From NCBI RefSeq assembly GCF_005222675.1, contig NZ_STGE01000044.1, positions 1-64,000 of the forward strand: a DNA stretch of 64,000 nt. Reading direction: 5' to 3'. The notes below the pieces were generated by a model. The model had not been told where the DNA came from and ran no database searches. It saw only the letters and a list, made by a program, of their open reading frames with translations. Positions 25,833-34,202 of this stretch are shown piece after piece (within the stretch, counting starts at the first letter, position 1; every line of letters begins with the position of its first letter). The position numbers and the translations under genes are program-made. The stretch is from Mycolicibacterium sp. CR10 (lineage in GTDB: Bacteria; Actinomycetota; Actinomycetes; Mycobacteriales; Mycobacteriaceae).

Positions 25833-26192
25833 GTGGGACTGTTCGACAAGCTTCGTCGTCGTCGGCGTGGCGCAGGTGGCGCCGCGACACGCGACCCGGC
25901 TGCCGACCTTCGCTATCTCCAGCAGTGGGTCGCCGAGCACACGGGTGTGGAGGCCTTCGTCGAGCCGAAGACGACCGTCACCGAACTCACCGTCGTCCTG
26001 GTCGCCGCCGACGGTGAGTGGACCCGGCGTCGGACCGGGGGTGACGCCGGAGCACGGCGACTGTCCGACAGGCTCAAGATCCCCGTGTCCGACGTACAGA
26101 AGGTGGGCTACCCGCAGCGCATGCGGGACTTCGACGCGCGGCAGCGGGCCCTGCGCAAGAGAGCGGCCCGCGAGGAACTCGAGGACCGGTAG
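25833..26192 (+). CDS. Conserved actinobacterial hypothetical protein, 119 aa
   Basis: The short protein begins MGLFDKLRRRRRG, with a strongly basic N-terminal stretch, followed by a compact domain of about 90 residues (LRYLQQWVAEHTGVEAFVEPKTTVTELTVVLVAADGEWTRRR). It ends in a charged helix (RDFDARQRALRKRAAREELEDR). GTG 25833 has AAGGAG nine nt upstream. I recognise it as a type found beside dlaT/pepB in mycobacteria but know no function. The two flanking genes point away on one side (dlaT) and towards it on the other (pepB), so it is a single-gene unit. Codon use looks like its neighbours. Confidence 0.75.
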   Translation: MGLFDKLRRRRRGAGGAATRDPAADLRYLQQWVAEHTGVEAFVEPKTTVTELTVVLVAADGEWTRRRTGGDAGARRLSDRLKIPVSDVQKVGYPQRMRDFDARQRALRKRAAREELEDR

Positions 26193-26227
26193 CGGTACGG
26201 CGCCCGGGCCGTCGAAAAGGGAGTGCG

Positions 26228-27787
26228 TCAGCCGTTTTCGGCGATGTCCTCGAGCACGGCGAACATCGTGCGGGTCGGCACTCCGGTGCCGCCCTTGGGC
26301 GTGTAGCCCCACGGCCCGCCCGAGTTGTATGCCGGGGCAGCGACGTCGATGTGCGTCCACTGCACGCCGTCGGCGACGAACTCCCGGAGGTAGGTGCCCG
26401 CGACCAACATGCCGGCGTAGCGGGAACCGCTCACGTTGGCCAGATCGGCCACCGTCGACTTGAGGTCGTCCTTGAGTTCGTCGGGCAGCGGCATCGCCCA
26501 TCCGTTCTCGCCGACCCCCTGCGAGATCTCAGCGACGCGGTCGCGGAATTCCTCGCTGCCCATCACGCCGGGAGTGCGGGCCCCGAGCGCCACCGTCTGC
26601 GCACCAGTCAACGTCGAGGTCTCGATCAGATAATCGGGCCCGTCCTCGCACGCCCGCACGATCGCGTCGGCCAGGATCAGTCGACCCTCGGCGTCGGTGT
26701 TGAGTACCTCGACGGTGATGCCGCCGTACTGGGTGAGCACATCGCCCGGTCGCTGCGCGGTCGACGACGGCATGTTCTCGGCCATCGGCACCGTGGCGAT
26801 GACGTCGATCGGCAACTGCTGACGGGCCGCCAGCACGACCGTCGCGATGACGGCTGCGGCGCCGCCCATGTCCGAAGTCATGTGGTGCATGTTGGCGGCG
26901 GGTTTGATCGAGATGCCGCCGGTGTCGAACGTGATGCCCTTGCCCACCAGCGCCACCTTCTTGATCCCCGTGTCGCTGCGCTCCTGCCCGCCGGTCTTGC
27001 TCTTCTTGTTCTTGGCACCGTTGTGCGTCAGCCGAACGAGTCGGGGCGGCCGCGACGACCCCTTGCCGACTCCGACGACCCCGCCGTAGCCCTCCTTGGC
27101 GAGGGCCTTCTCGTCGAGCACCTCCACCTGAAGTCCGGCAGCTTCACCCAAAGCCTTTGCCCGCTTGGCGAATTCGGCCGGGAACAGGTGGCTGGGCGGG
27201 GTGTTGACGAAATCGCGGGCGGTCGCGACCGCGGTGGCGATCGCTTCTGCGCGGGCGGCGGCGTCCTTGGTCACCGCCTTCGTGTCAGGTGCGAGGGCGG
27301 TGATCTTGCGCAAGCCCGCGTCCTTGGGGGCGGTCTTGTCGCTGCGGAACTCGGAGAACCGGTAGGCGCCCAGGATCAGCCCCTCGATCGCCGCCTCGAG
27401 GTCGAGATCCGACAGCGTGGTGACGACGGTCTCAACACCGGACAGGGACCGCGCGGCCACACCGGCGGCGCGGCGGATCGTGTCGGCAGACCACACGTCG
27501 CGGTCCTTGCCCAGCCCGACGGCGAGCACGCTGCCGACCGGCAGCGACGGCGCCACGACGCGGGTCAGCTGCTCGCCGCCGCCCTTGGCGCCCAGCGCCT
27601 CGAGCGCCACCTCGATTTCGCCGATCGCTTCGGCGTCGAGATACGGGTTGGCGACCACCTGTGCCGTCGAGTCATCGTCGGGTCCGTTGACGACAGCGAC
27701 GATCAGCACCGACGACTGGATTCTTCGCTTGGGCAGTGCGCTCGCGACGGTGACGGTGGGGGACTGGTAACCGGCTGGGGTGCTCAC
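26228..27787 (-). CDS. pepB: Leucyl aminopeptidase (M17), PepA/PepB
   Basis: This di-metal exopeptidase removes N-terminal residues from peptides. The 519-residue protein shows the C-terminal catalytic blocks VGKGITFDTGGISIKP (residues 281-296), SDMGGAAAVI, PMAENMPS and the M17 signature NTDAEGRLILADA. An unusual insert, TGGQERSDTG (265-274), sits just before the catalytic domain. The DNA encoding it is a 23-bp exact match to the 35-bp repeat near 38041, so the insert probably came from a dispersed repeat. GTG 27787 is the start. It is divergent from gcvT across 41 bp. Confidence 0.94.
   Translation of the reverse strand: MSTPAGYQSPTVTVASALPKRRIQSSVLIVAVVNGPDDDSTAQVVANPYLDAEAIGEIEVALEALGAKGGGEQLTRVVAPSLPVGSVLAVGLGKDRDVWSADTIRRAAGVAARSLSGVETVVTTLSDLDLEAAIEGLILGAYRFSEFRSDKTAPKDAGLRKITALAPDTKAVTKDAAARAEAIATAVATARDFVNTPPSHLFPAEFAKRAKALGEAAGLQVEVLDEKALAKEGYGGVVGVGKGSSRPPRLVRLTHNGAKNKKSKTGGQERSDTGIKKVALVGKGITFDTGGISIKPAANMHHMTSDMGGAAAVIATVVLAARQQLPIDVIATVPMAENMPSSTAQRPGDVLTQYGGITVEVLNTDAEGRLILADAIVRACEDGPDYLIETSTLTGAQTVALGARTPGVMGSEEFRDRVAEISQGVGENGWAMPLPDELKDDLKSTVADLANVSGSRYAGMLVAGTYLREFVADGVQWTHIDVAAPAYNSGGPWGYTPKGGTGVPTRTMFAVLEDIAENG
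26963..26994 (-). repeat. Copy of a dispersed repeat inside the pepB coding sequence
   Basis: Positions 26972-26994 match the core of the 35-bp array unit (38056-38078) exactly over 23 bp. The match continues to 26963 with one substitution and one 1-nt indel. It is read in frame as GGQERSDTG. Confidence 0.7.
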
Positions 27788-27814
27788 GGGGGATCACCCT
27801 ATCCACTGAGCTAC

Positions 27815-27820
27815 TAGTGT
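27815..27820 (+). promoter_or_regulatory. -10 box TAGTGT for gcvT
   Basis: TAGTGT fits TANNNT and ends 8 nt before the GTG at 27829, so the mRNA should start at or within one or two bases of the start codon. No ribosome site is visible. Confidence 0.4.
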
Positions 27821-27828
27821 GGTTCGCC

Positions 27829-28929
27829 GTGAGTGACAACCTGTTGACAGGCCCACTGGAGAACCGCCACCGCGAGCTCGGAGCGAGCTTCGCCGAGTTC
27901 GGTGGCTGGCTGATGCCGGTGTCGTACGCGGGCACCGTCGCCGAGCACACCGCGACTCGGACCACGGTCGGGCTGTTCGATGTGAGTCACCTCGGAAAGG
28001 CGCTGGTGAAAGGTCCGGGGGCGGCCGAGTTCGTCAACTCCGCGTTCACCAACGACTTGGGACGCATCGGTCCCGGCAAGGCGCAGTACACGCTGTGCTG
28101 CACCGACGCGGGCGGGGTGATCGACGACCTGATCGCCTACTACGTCTCCGACGATGAGATCTTCCTGGTGCCCAACGCCGCCAACACCGCCGCCGTCGTC
28201 GCGGCACTTCAGGAGCGCGCGCCCGCCGGCCTGACCATCACCGACGAGCACCGCTCGCGCGCGGTGCTCGCCGTGCAGGGGCCCAAGTCGGCAGAGGTCG
28301 TCGGCGCCCTGGGGCTGCCCACCGACATGGACTACATGGGCTATGCCGATGCGGTTTACGGCGGCGTCGACGTGCGGGTCTGTCGCACCGGCTACACCGG
28401 TGAGCACGGCTACGAGTTGCTGCCGACGTGGGATCAGGCAGCCGTGGTGTTCGACGCACTGGTGGACGGCGTTGCTGCGGCAGGCGGCGAGCCGGCGGGC
28501 CTCGGCGCACGCGACACCCTGCGCACCGAGATGGGCTATCCGCTGCACGGACACGAGTTGTCGCTGGACATCTCGCCGTTGCAGGCACGGTGCGGCTGGG
28601 CCGTCGGGTGGCGCAAGGACGCATTCTGGGGCCGGGACGCGCTGCTCGCGGAGAAAGAGGCTGGGCCACGCCGGACGCTGCGCGGGTTGCGGGCCATCGG
28701 GCGTGGTGTGCTGCGCGGCGACCTCACGGTGCTCGACGGCACCACGCCGGTCGGGATCACTACGTCGGGAACCTTCTCTCCCACACTGAAAGTCGGTATC
28801 GCGCTGGCGTTGATCGACAGCGCGGCCGACATCGCCGACGGACAGCGGGTGGTCGTCGACGTCCGTGGCCGGATGATCGAATGTGAAGTGGTCAAGCCGC
28901 CGTTCGTCGACACTCGCACCCGCGCGTAG
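27829..28929 (+). CDS. gcvT: Glycine cleavage system aminomethyltransferase (T protein)
   Basis: GcvT releases ammonia from the aminomethyl-lipoyl H protein and gives 5,10-methylene-tetrahydrofolate. The 366-residue protein matches the family: FAEFGGWLMPVSYAGT, VGLFDVSHLGK (catalytic Asp region), GQAQYT-like GKAQYTLCC, GGVIDDLIAYY, SRTGYTGE-like CRTGYTGEHGYEL, GARDTLRTEMGYPLHGHEL and GTFSPTL. H and P proteins are not in the window. I chose GTG 27829 (VSDNLLTGPLENRH) over the frame's upstream GTG at 27817. The stop codon lies within a perfect 12-bp tandem duplication. Confidence 0.95.
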   Translation: MSDNLLTGPLENRHRELGASFAEFGGWLMPVSYAGTVAEHTATRTTVGLFDVSHLGKALVKGPGAAEFVNSAFTNDLGRIGPGKAQYTLCCTDAGGVIDDLIAYYVSDDEIFLVPNAANTAAVVAALQERAPAGLTITDEHRSRAVLAVQGPKSAEVVGALGLPTDMDYMGYADAVYGGVDVRVCRTGYTGEHGYELLPTWDQAAVVFDALVDGVAAAGGEPAGLGARDTLRTEMGYPLHGHELSLDISPLQARCGWAVGWRKDAFWGRDALLAEKEAGPRRTLRGLRAIGRGVLRGDLTVLDGTTPVGITTSGTFSPTLKVGIALALIDSAADIADGQRVVVDVRGRMIECEVVKPPFVDTRTRA

Positions 28930-28944
28930 AACCGCGCGTAGAAC
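28921..28944 (+). repeat. Perfect 12-bp tandem duplication over the gcvT stop codon
   Basis: CGCGCGTAGAAC occurs twice in a row. The first copy holds the gcvT TAG stop (28927-28929). The second puts another in-frame TAG 12 nt later. Confidence 0.85.
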
Positions 28945-28970
28945 ATTGAAAAACCCGTTGGCCCTCCGGT

Positions 28971-28978
28971 TATACAAT
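28971..28978 (+). promoter_or_regulatory. -10 region TATACAAT for ilvE, leaderless
   Basis: TATACAAT ends 7 nt before the ATG at 28986, with TTGAAA at 28946-28951 as a possible, widely spaced -35. This predicts a transcript starting at or just before the ATG. Confidence 0.55.
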
Positions 28979-28985
28979 CGCTTTC

Positions 28986-30089
28986 ATGACTGAAGGCCTC
29001 GAGTTCACCGTCGATCGCAACGCGAATCCGGCGAGCGACGAGGTACGAGCCGAGATCCTGGCCAACCCCGGTTTCGGCCGGTTTCACACCGACCACATGG
29101 TCTCGATCGACTACACCGTGGACCAGGGGTGGCACGACGCGCAGGTTCTGCCGTACGGCCCCATCGAGCTCGATCCGTCGGCGATCGTCCTGCACTACGC
29201 GCAGGAGATCTTCGAAGGGCTCAAGGCCTACCGGTGGGCCGACGGCTCCATCGTGTCGTTCCGTCCCGAAGCCAACGCGGCGCGGCTGCGAACGTCGGCG
29301 CGCCGGTTGGCCATCCCCGAGCTGCCCGAGGCACTGTTCATCGAATCGCTGCGGCAGCTGATCGCCGTCGACGAGCGCTGGGTGCCACCCGCGGGTGGTG
29401 AGGAGTCGCTGTACCTGCGGCCGTTCGTCTTCGCCACCGAGCCCGGTCTGGGAGTGCGCCCGGCCAACGAATACCGGTACCTCGTCATCGGCTCACCGGC
29501 GGGCGCCTATTTCCCGCGCGGCATCAAGCCCGTCAGCGTCTGGCTGTCCACCGAGTACGTGCGGGCCAGCCCCGGCGGAACCGGCGCCGCCAAGTTCGGC
29601 GGCAACTACGCCGCTTCGCTGCTGGCCCAGGCCGAGGCCGCCGAGCACGGCTGCGACCAGGTGGTGTGGCTGGACGCGATCGAACGCCGCTACGTCGAGG
29701 AGATGGGCGGCATGAACCTGTTCTTCGTGTTTGGTAGCGGCGGCACGGCGCGGCTTGTCACCCCGGAGCTGTCCGGGTCGCTGCTGCCCGGCATCACTCG
29801 GGATTCATTGCTGCAGTTGGCCACTGACGCAGGCTTCGCCGTCGAGGAACGCAAGATCGACGTCGACGAATGGCAGAAGAAGTCCGCTGCCGGCGAGATC
29901 ACCGAGGTGTTCGCGTGCGGCACCGCCGCCGTCATCACCCCCGTGTCACACGTCAAGCACGGCGAGGGCGAGTTCACCATCTCGGACGGCGAGCCGGGTG
30001 AGATCACCATGGCGCTGCGCGACACGCTGACCGGCATCCAGCGGGGCACCTTCGCCGACACCCACGGCTGGATGGCCAGACTCTCCTAG
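28986..30089 (+). CDS. ilvE: Branched-chain amino acid aminotransferase
   Basis: IlvE makes leucine, isoleucine and valine from their 2-oxo acids with glutamate as donor. The 367-residue fold-type IV PLP enzyme shows YAQEIFEGLKAYR (residues ~71-83), YLRPFVFATEPGLGV, the PLP Lys203 in GGTGAAKFGGNYAAS, and EEMGGMNLFFVFG, EVFACGTAAVITPV near the C-terminus. The ATG at 28986 lies just downstream of a clear -10 box, and no ribosome site is present. The stop overlaps the cobS stop by 4 bp, in convergent orientation. Confidence 0.96.
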   Translation: MTEGLEFTVDRNANPASDEVRAEILANPGFGRFHTDHMVSIDYTVDQGWHDAQVLPYGPIELDPSAIVLHYAQEIFEGLKAYRWADGSIVSFRPEANAARLRTSARRLAIPELPEALFIESLRQLIAVDERWVPPAGGEESLYLRPFVFATEPGLGVRPANEYRYLVIGSPAGAYFPRGIKPVSVWLSTEYVRASPGGTGAAKFGGNYAASLLAQAEAAEHGCDQVVWLDAIERRYVEEMGGMNLFFVFGSGGTARLVTPELSGSLLPGITRDSLLQLATDAGFAVEERKIDVDEWQKKSAAGEITEVFACGTAAVITPVSHVKHGEGEFTISDGEPGEITMALRDTLTGIQRGTFADTHGWMARLS

Positions 30090-30817
30090 CCGATCGCCAG
30101 CCCGACCGCGGCGATCGTCGTCGTCACTTCGACTGCGGCGCCCAGCACGTCGCCGGTGATGCCGCCGAACCTGCGGACACAGTGCGCCACCAGCGCCACG
30201 CTGCATGCCAGCGAGATCAGCACTGCCAGCGGCCCCTGCCAGTGGCGGGCGCACGCCGGGACCGCCAAGGCCGCGATCGCGAGCACCCAGGCGCCCACCA
30301 CCCAGGGGGGCTGGGTGCCGGCGACGCGACCACCCAGCGAGCTGCCCGCGGCCGCCGGAACCGATCGCCGGCACGCGATCACCGCCGCCACCCGGCCCGC
30401 AGTGACCGCGACGAGCACCGCGAGCCAGTTCGTCTGGGCGAAGGCCAGCGTCTGCACCACGATTGTCACCACCACGGCAGCCGCGCCGAATGGTCCCGCC
30501 GCGCCATCACGCATCACGGCCAGCGCCCGCTCCGGCGGGCCGTAGCAGCCCAGCGCGTCGGTGGTGTCGGACAAACCGTCGATGTGCAGTCCGCGGGTGG
30601 CCAGCAGCAGTACCGCCACCGCCAGAGCGCCCGCGAGCGCGCTGCGCTCACCGAAAGCAAGCTCACCCGCCCACAGGACGGCCGCGGCCAGCCCGCCTAG
30701 CGCAGCCCCCGCAAGGGGAAGCGCCGTGATCACACCGCGGCCGACGGGCGCCGTCAGCGTCGCCGGAACCGGCAGTACCGTCGCAAACGCGAAAGCGCCT
30801 GCAACAGAACGGATCAT
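30086..30817 (-). CDS. cobS: Adenosylcobinamide-GDP ribazoletransferase
   Basis: CobS joins adenosylcobinamide-GDP and alpha-ribazole to give adenosylcobalamin. The 243-residue membrane protein is mostly hydrophobic helices, with the family signature RGLHIDGLSDTTDALG (residues ~75-90) followed by RALAVMRDGAAGPFGAAAVV, and GRVAAVIACRRSVPAA. ATG 30817 overlaps the cobT TGA (ATGA), so cobT and cobS are coupled. The long upstream frame to 31735 is out of keeping with the family and overlaps cobT. Confidence 0.93.
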   Translation of the reverse strand: MIRSVAGAFAFATVLPVPATLTAPVGRGVITALPLAGAALGGLAAAVLWAGELAFGERSALAGALAVAVLLLATRGLHIDGLSDTTDALGCYGPPERALAVMRDGAAGPFGAAAVVVTIVVQTLAFAQTNWLAVLVAVTAGRVAAVIACRRSVPAAAGSSLGGRVAGTQPPWVVGAWVLAIAALAVPACARHWQGPLAVLISLACSVALVAHCVRRFGGITGDVLGAAVEVTTTIAAVGLAIG

Positions 30818-31854
30818 GCGTCTATGCCGGCTTCTTCGAACGTTGCCATCGACGCGAGTGTGGCAACCGCGGCCCGCAGCACCGGCAGTGCTACCAGCGC
30901 GCCGGTGCCCTCGCCGAGCCGCATGCCGAGCTCGACGATGGGATCGAGTTCCAGGGCGCGCAGCGCCAGTGAATGTGCCGGCTCGGTGGAACGGTGCCCG
31001 GCCTGCCACCACTGCTTCGCCCCGGGCGCGAGTCGTTCGGCCGCCAGCGCGGCTGCCGTCACCACGACGCCGTCGAGCAGCACGGGGGTGCGCCGCACTG
31101 CGGCTTGAGCAAAGAATCCCGTCATCGCCGCCAGGTCGGCGCCACCGCAGATCCGTAGCAGCGCAATGGGATCCGCCGAGAGCCTGCGCGTCCGATACAG
31201 CGCGTCGCGGATCGCCGCGGTCTTGCGTCCCCAGCCTGCGTCGTCTATTCCGGTGCCCCGACCGACTGCTACGACGGGTTCGGTGTCGGTCAACGCGGCG
31301 ACCAGCGTGGTCGCCGGCGTGGTGTTGCCGATGCCCATGTCGCCGGCGATCAGCAGATCCGCGCCCGCGTCGACCTCCTCGTCGGCGATCCGGCGGCCCG
31401 CCTCGATCGCAGCCACCACCTCGTCGGGTGTCAGGGCATCCTCGACGGCGATGTTGCCGCTGGAGCGGCGGATCTTGTGTGCGCCGATCGACGGGGACTG
31501 CGGCTCGGCGGTATCGACCGCGATGTCCGCGATCCGCACACCCGCACCCGCGAGGTCGGCCAGCACGTTCACCGCGGCGCCGCCGGCATCGAAGTTCGCC
31601 ATCATCGCCGCAGTCACCTCGGCGGGATATGCGGACACGCCCGCGGCGGTCACACCGTGGTCCCCGGCGAAGACGACCACCCGCGCCCGCTCGAATTGCT
31701 GTGGAGGACAACAGCCCTGACATGCGGCCACCCACACCGACAGATCCTCGAGGCGCCCCAGCGCGCCGAGCGGCTTCGTCAGCCTGGTGTGCCGCTCACG
31801 CGCAGCGGCGGCAGCCTCGGCATCGGGTGAGGGGATGGCGGGGAAGTACGTCAC
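30814..31854 (-). CDS. cobT: Nicotinate-nucleotide--dimethylbenzimidazole phosphoribosyltransferase
   Basis: CobT activates 5,6-dimethylbenzimidazole as alpha-ribazole phosphate for the lower ligand of cobalamin. The 346-residue protein shows LTKPLGALGRLEDLSVWVA, VFAGDHGVTAAGVSAYP, DLLIAGDMGIGNTTPA, GRGTGIDD, and GGADLAAMTGFF, all family blocks; the catalytic Glu region is DPIVELGMRLGEGTGA near the C-terminus. It starts at GTG 31854, overlapping the DUF3043 stop (GTGA), and its stop overlaps cobS. The three genes DUF3043, cobT and cobS are therefore one coupled operon. Confidence 0.94.
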   Translation of the reverse strand: MTYFPAIPSPDAEAAAAARERHTRLTKPLGALGRLEDLSVWVAACQGCCPPQQFERARVVVFAGDHGVTAAGVSAYPAEVTAAMMANFDAGGAAVNVLADLAGAGVRIADIAVDTAEPQSPSIGAHKIRRSSGNIAVEDALTPDEVVAAIEAGRRIADEEVDAGADLLIAGDMGIGNTTPATTLVAALTDTEPVVAVGRGTGIDDAGWGRKTAAIRDALYRTRRLSADPIALLRICGGADLAAMTGFFAQAAVRRTPVLLDGVVVTAAALAAERLAPGAKQWWQAGHRSTEPAHSLALRALELDPIVELGMRLGEGTGALVALPVLRAAVATLASMATFEEAGIDA

Positions 31855-32540
31855 CCGACACTGGCGCCGCGTTCGACCTGCGGTCGCGGCGCACGCATCC
31901 GGCGCAGCTGCGAAGCGCGGCTGGCGGCGTAGAAGCCGAGCTTCCACCCGGATTCGGTGTTGTCCGGGTACTTCTCGTCGGCCAGGCGGTTCACCTTGCG
32001 GCCCAGGATGAAGCCGTCAATCACCATGATGAGCACCAGGACGAGCATGGCGGGCGAGAGCAGCCGCTGCACCTGGACCGACGGCACGGCCAGCATGACG
32101 AAGATCAGGCCGAGCGCCGAGGGCATGAACAGGCCCAGCAGATTGCGCCGGGAATCGACGACGTCGCGAACGTAGCGGCGCACCGGGCCCTTGTCCCGCG
32201 GCAGCAGGTAGGCGTCCTCGCCGGCCATCATCTTCTCGCGGCGCTGCGACATGTCCGAGCGACGCTCGAGGCGTTGTGCCTTCTTTTCCTCGCGGGACAA
32301 CTTGGGACCCGCCGTTTCCTTACGGCGCCGCCGAGCCTCCGCGCTGGTCATCGGGGCTGGCGCCACAGGTCCGCGCCTGCGGCTCGCCTCGCTGCGCTTG
32401 GGGGTCGGCTTGCCCTTGGGGGCCGTGGCGACGCGGTGGCCGACCGACTCGGCCGCATCCTCGGCGGGAACGTCGGACCCGGCGGGCACAGAGTTGTCTG
32501 CGCCCCCGGCATTGTCTTTCTTGCGGCCCAGCAGCTTCAC
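31851..32540 (-). CDS. DUF3043 membrane protein (Rv2206-like)
   Basis: The 229-residue protein begins VKLLGRKKDNAGG, followed by about 90 charged, probably disordered residues rich in Lys, Arg and Ala (TPKRSEASRRRGP, EEKKAQRLERRSD). A DUF3043 core (GEDAYLLPRDKGPVRRYVRDVVDSRRN) leads into two membrane helices (LLGLFMPSALGLIFVMLAVPS and LSPAMLVLVLIMVIDGFILG). Function is unknown; it is a conserved neighbour of cobT in mycobacteria. GTG 32540 fits the family start. It is divergent from the glycerate kinase gene. Confidence 0.82.
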   Translation of the reverse strand: MKLLGRKKDNAGGADNSVPAGSDVPAEDAAESVGHRVATAPKGKPTPKRSEASRRRGPVAPAPMTSAEARRRRKETAGPKLSREEKKAQRLERRSDMSQRREKMMAGEDAYLLPRDKGPVRRYVRDVVDSRRNLLGLFMPSALGLIFVMLAVPSVQVQRLLSPAMLVLVLIMVIDGFILGRKVNRLADEKYPDNTESGWKLGFYAASRASQLRRMRAPRPQVERGASVG

Positions 32541-32625
32541 GTCTGCCAGGTTACTTCTCGGCGGGACACCGGGGCACCCCCGTCCTCGGTATGCGGTGCC
32601 TGGAAGGAGGCCATAGTCTGCCGTC

Positions 32626-33699
32626 ATGGCGGGCCTGAACGTGCTCATCGCGCCGGACTGCTTCGGCGACAGCCTCACGGCGGTGCAGGCGGCCCAGTCC
32701 ATCGCGCAGGGTTGGCACCTGTCCCGTCCCGACGACCACGTCACCCTGGCCCCTCAATCCGATGGCGGCCCGGGCTTCGTGGGGGTGCTGGCCAGTCGGC
32801 TCGGCGAATTGAGCACGCTTCGGGTCAGCGGACCGCTCGAGGACGACGTTGACGCCCAGTGGGTGCTTGACGCGGACCCGTCACACCCGCCGGTCACCGC
32901 CTACATCGAATGCGCGCAGGCATGTGGCCTGGCGCTGCTCGGCGGTCCACCGACGGTGCGCACCGCGCTCGACGCGCACAGCAGGGGCGTGGGACAGCTG
33001 ATCGCGGCGGCGCGGGCGGCAGGCGCCGGTCGTATCGTCGTCGGCCTCGGAGGCAGTGGCTGCACCGACGGCGGCAGGGGAATGGTCGAGGCTCTCGGCG
33101 GTCTGACCGCCGCGCAGGAGCTACTCGACGGTGTCGAGCTCATCGTCGCCAGTGACGTCGAGCACCCCCTTCTGGGCCCCAGGGGTGCGGCGGCGGTGTT
33201 CGGGCCGCAAAAGGGTGCCGACCCCGACACCGTCGCCATCCTGGAGGAACGGCTGACAGCGTGGGCCGAGGATCTGCGCGCGGCCGCCGGCCGCTCGGTC
33301 AGCGATGATCCCGGCGCGGGCGCAGCCGGAGGCCTCGGCGCTGCGTTGATCGCCCTCGGTGGCCGTCGCGAATCGGGGGCCGCGATCATCGCCGAGCACA
33401 CCGGACTCGACGATGACGTCGCCGCCGCTGACCTGGTCATCACCGGCGAGGGCCGCTTCGACGACCAGTCCCTGCACGGCAAGGTCGTCAGCGCGTTGGC
33501 CGCGGGCGCCGGCTCGAGGCAGATCCCGGTGCTCGTGCTCGCAGGTCAGGTCACCCTCGAGGCTTCGGCGCTGCAGACCGCGGGCATCGACGCGGCGTAC
33601 TCCATCACCGACCACGCCGGATCGGTTAAGCGTGCGATCGAGGATGCGGAAAACCAGCTCACCGAACTGGCGTCCGTCGTGGCATCGACGTATCGCTGA
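32626..33699 (+). CDS. Glycerate kinase (GK-II, GarK/GlxK family)
   Basis: The 357-residue protein fits the length and landmarks of the GarK-type glycerate kinases. It starts LNVLIAPDCFGDSLTAVQAAQSIAQGW (the usual DSFK appears here as DCFG), then SDGGPGFV, RIVVGLGGSGCTDGGRGM, DVEHPLLGPRGAAAVFGPQKGA, DPGAGAAGGLGAAL, and DLVITGEGRFDDQSLHGKV. It phosphorylates D-glycerate to 2- or 3-phosphoglycerate in glyoxylate and sugar-acid use. It corresponds to Rv2205c. An Fe-S carrier gene follows after 102 bp with its own ribosome site. Confidence 0.9.
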   Translation: MAGLNVLIAPDCFGDSLTAVQAAQSIAQGWHLSRPDDHVTLAPQSDGGPGFVGVLASRLGELSTLRVSGPLEDDVDAQWVLDADPSHPPVTAYIECAQACGLALLGGPPTVRTALDAHSRGVGQLIAAARAAGAGRIVVGLGGSGCTDGGRGMVEALGGLTAAQELLDGVELIVASDVEHPLLGPRGAAAVFGPQKGADPDTVAILEERLTAWAEDLRAAAGRSVSDDPGAGAAGGLGAALIALGGRRESGAAIIAEHTGLDDDVAAADLVITGEGRFDDQSLHGKVVSALAAGAGSRQIPVLVLAGQVTLEASALQTAGIDAAYSITDHAGSVKRAIEDAENQLTELASVVASTYR

Positions 33700-33801
33700 T
33701 GGGGAATACGGGCGGAACAAGGTACCGTTGACCAAGTGGGGCCGAACCGTGCTCACGCGCATGGGGGCACTTCATCCACGTACATCCACACAGGAGATTC
33801 C

Positions 33802-34176
33802 ATGACTGTTCAGGACGAATCGGCAGTGCAGGCAGGCCAAGCGACTGACGCCCACGGCGCGACCCTGACGGATGCGGCGGCGGCCAAGGCGAAGGCGCTG
33901 CTGGACCAGGAGGGACGCGACGACCTGGCGTTGCGGATCGCCGTGCAGCCGGGCGGATGCGCCGGGCTCCGTTACAACCTGTTCTTCGACGACCGCACCC
34001 TCGACGGGGACCTGACCGTGGAATTCGGTGGGGTCGGACTCACGGTGGACCGGATGAGCGCGCCGTACATTCAGGGCGCCACCATCGACTTCGTCGACAC
34101 CATCGAAAAGCAGGGCTTCACCATCGACAATCCGAACGCCACCGGCTCGTGCGCCTGCGGCGACTCATTCAACTGA
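33802..34176 (+). CDS. A-type Fe-S cluster carrier (HesB/IscA/ErpA family)
   Basis: The 124-residue protein has the three conserved cysteines of A-type carriers: Cys53 in QPGGCAGLRY and the C-terminal pair Cys117 and Cys119 in GSCACGDSF. Such proteins accept [2Fe-2S] or [4Fe-4S] clusters and pass them to client enzymes such as LipA, whose gene is 11 kb away. The first ~22 residues precede the domain and may be flexible. The ATG at 33802 has CAGGAG eight nt upstream. It corresponds to Rv2204c. Confidence 0.92.
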   Translation: MTVQDESAVQAGQATDAHGATLTDAAAAKAKALLDQEGRDDLALRIAVQPGGCAGLRYNLFFDDRTLDGDLTVEFGGVGLTVDRMSAPYIQGATIDFVDTIEKQGFTIDNPNATGSCACGDSFN

Positions 34177-34202
34177 CGACCCTGCGCTGACGCGCCGACC
34201 GG

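Noticed and set aside
24883..26463. Long plus-strand frame (526 codons) opposite dlaT, rich in Gly-Ser-Gly repeats
   Set aside because: It is the mirror of the Glu-Pro linkers of DlaT. The protein has no family features, while the opposite strand encodes a full E2 enzyme.
30561..32852. 763-codon plus-strand frame opposite cobS, cobT and DUF3043
   Set aside because: It has Arg/Pro-rich composition and covers three well-supported genes on the other strand.
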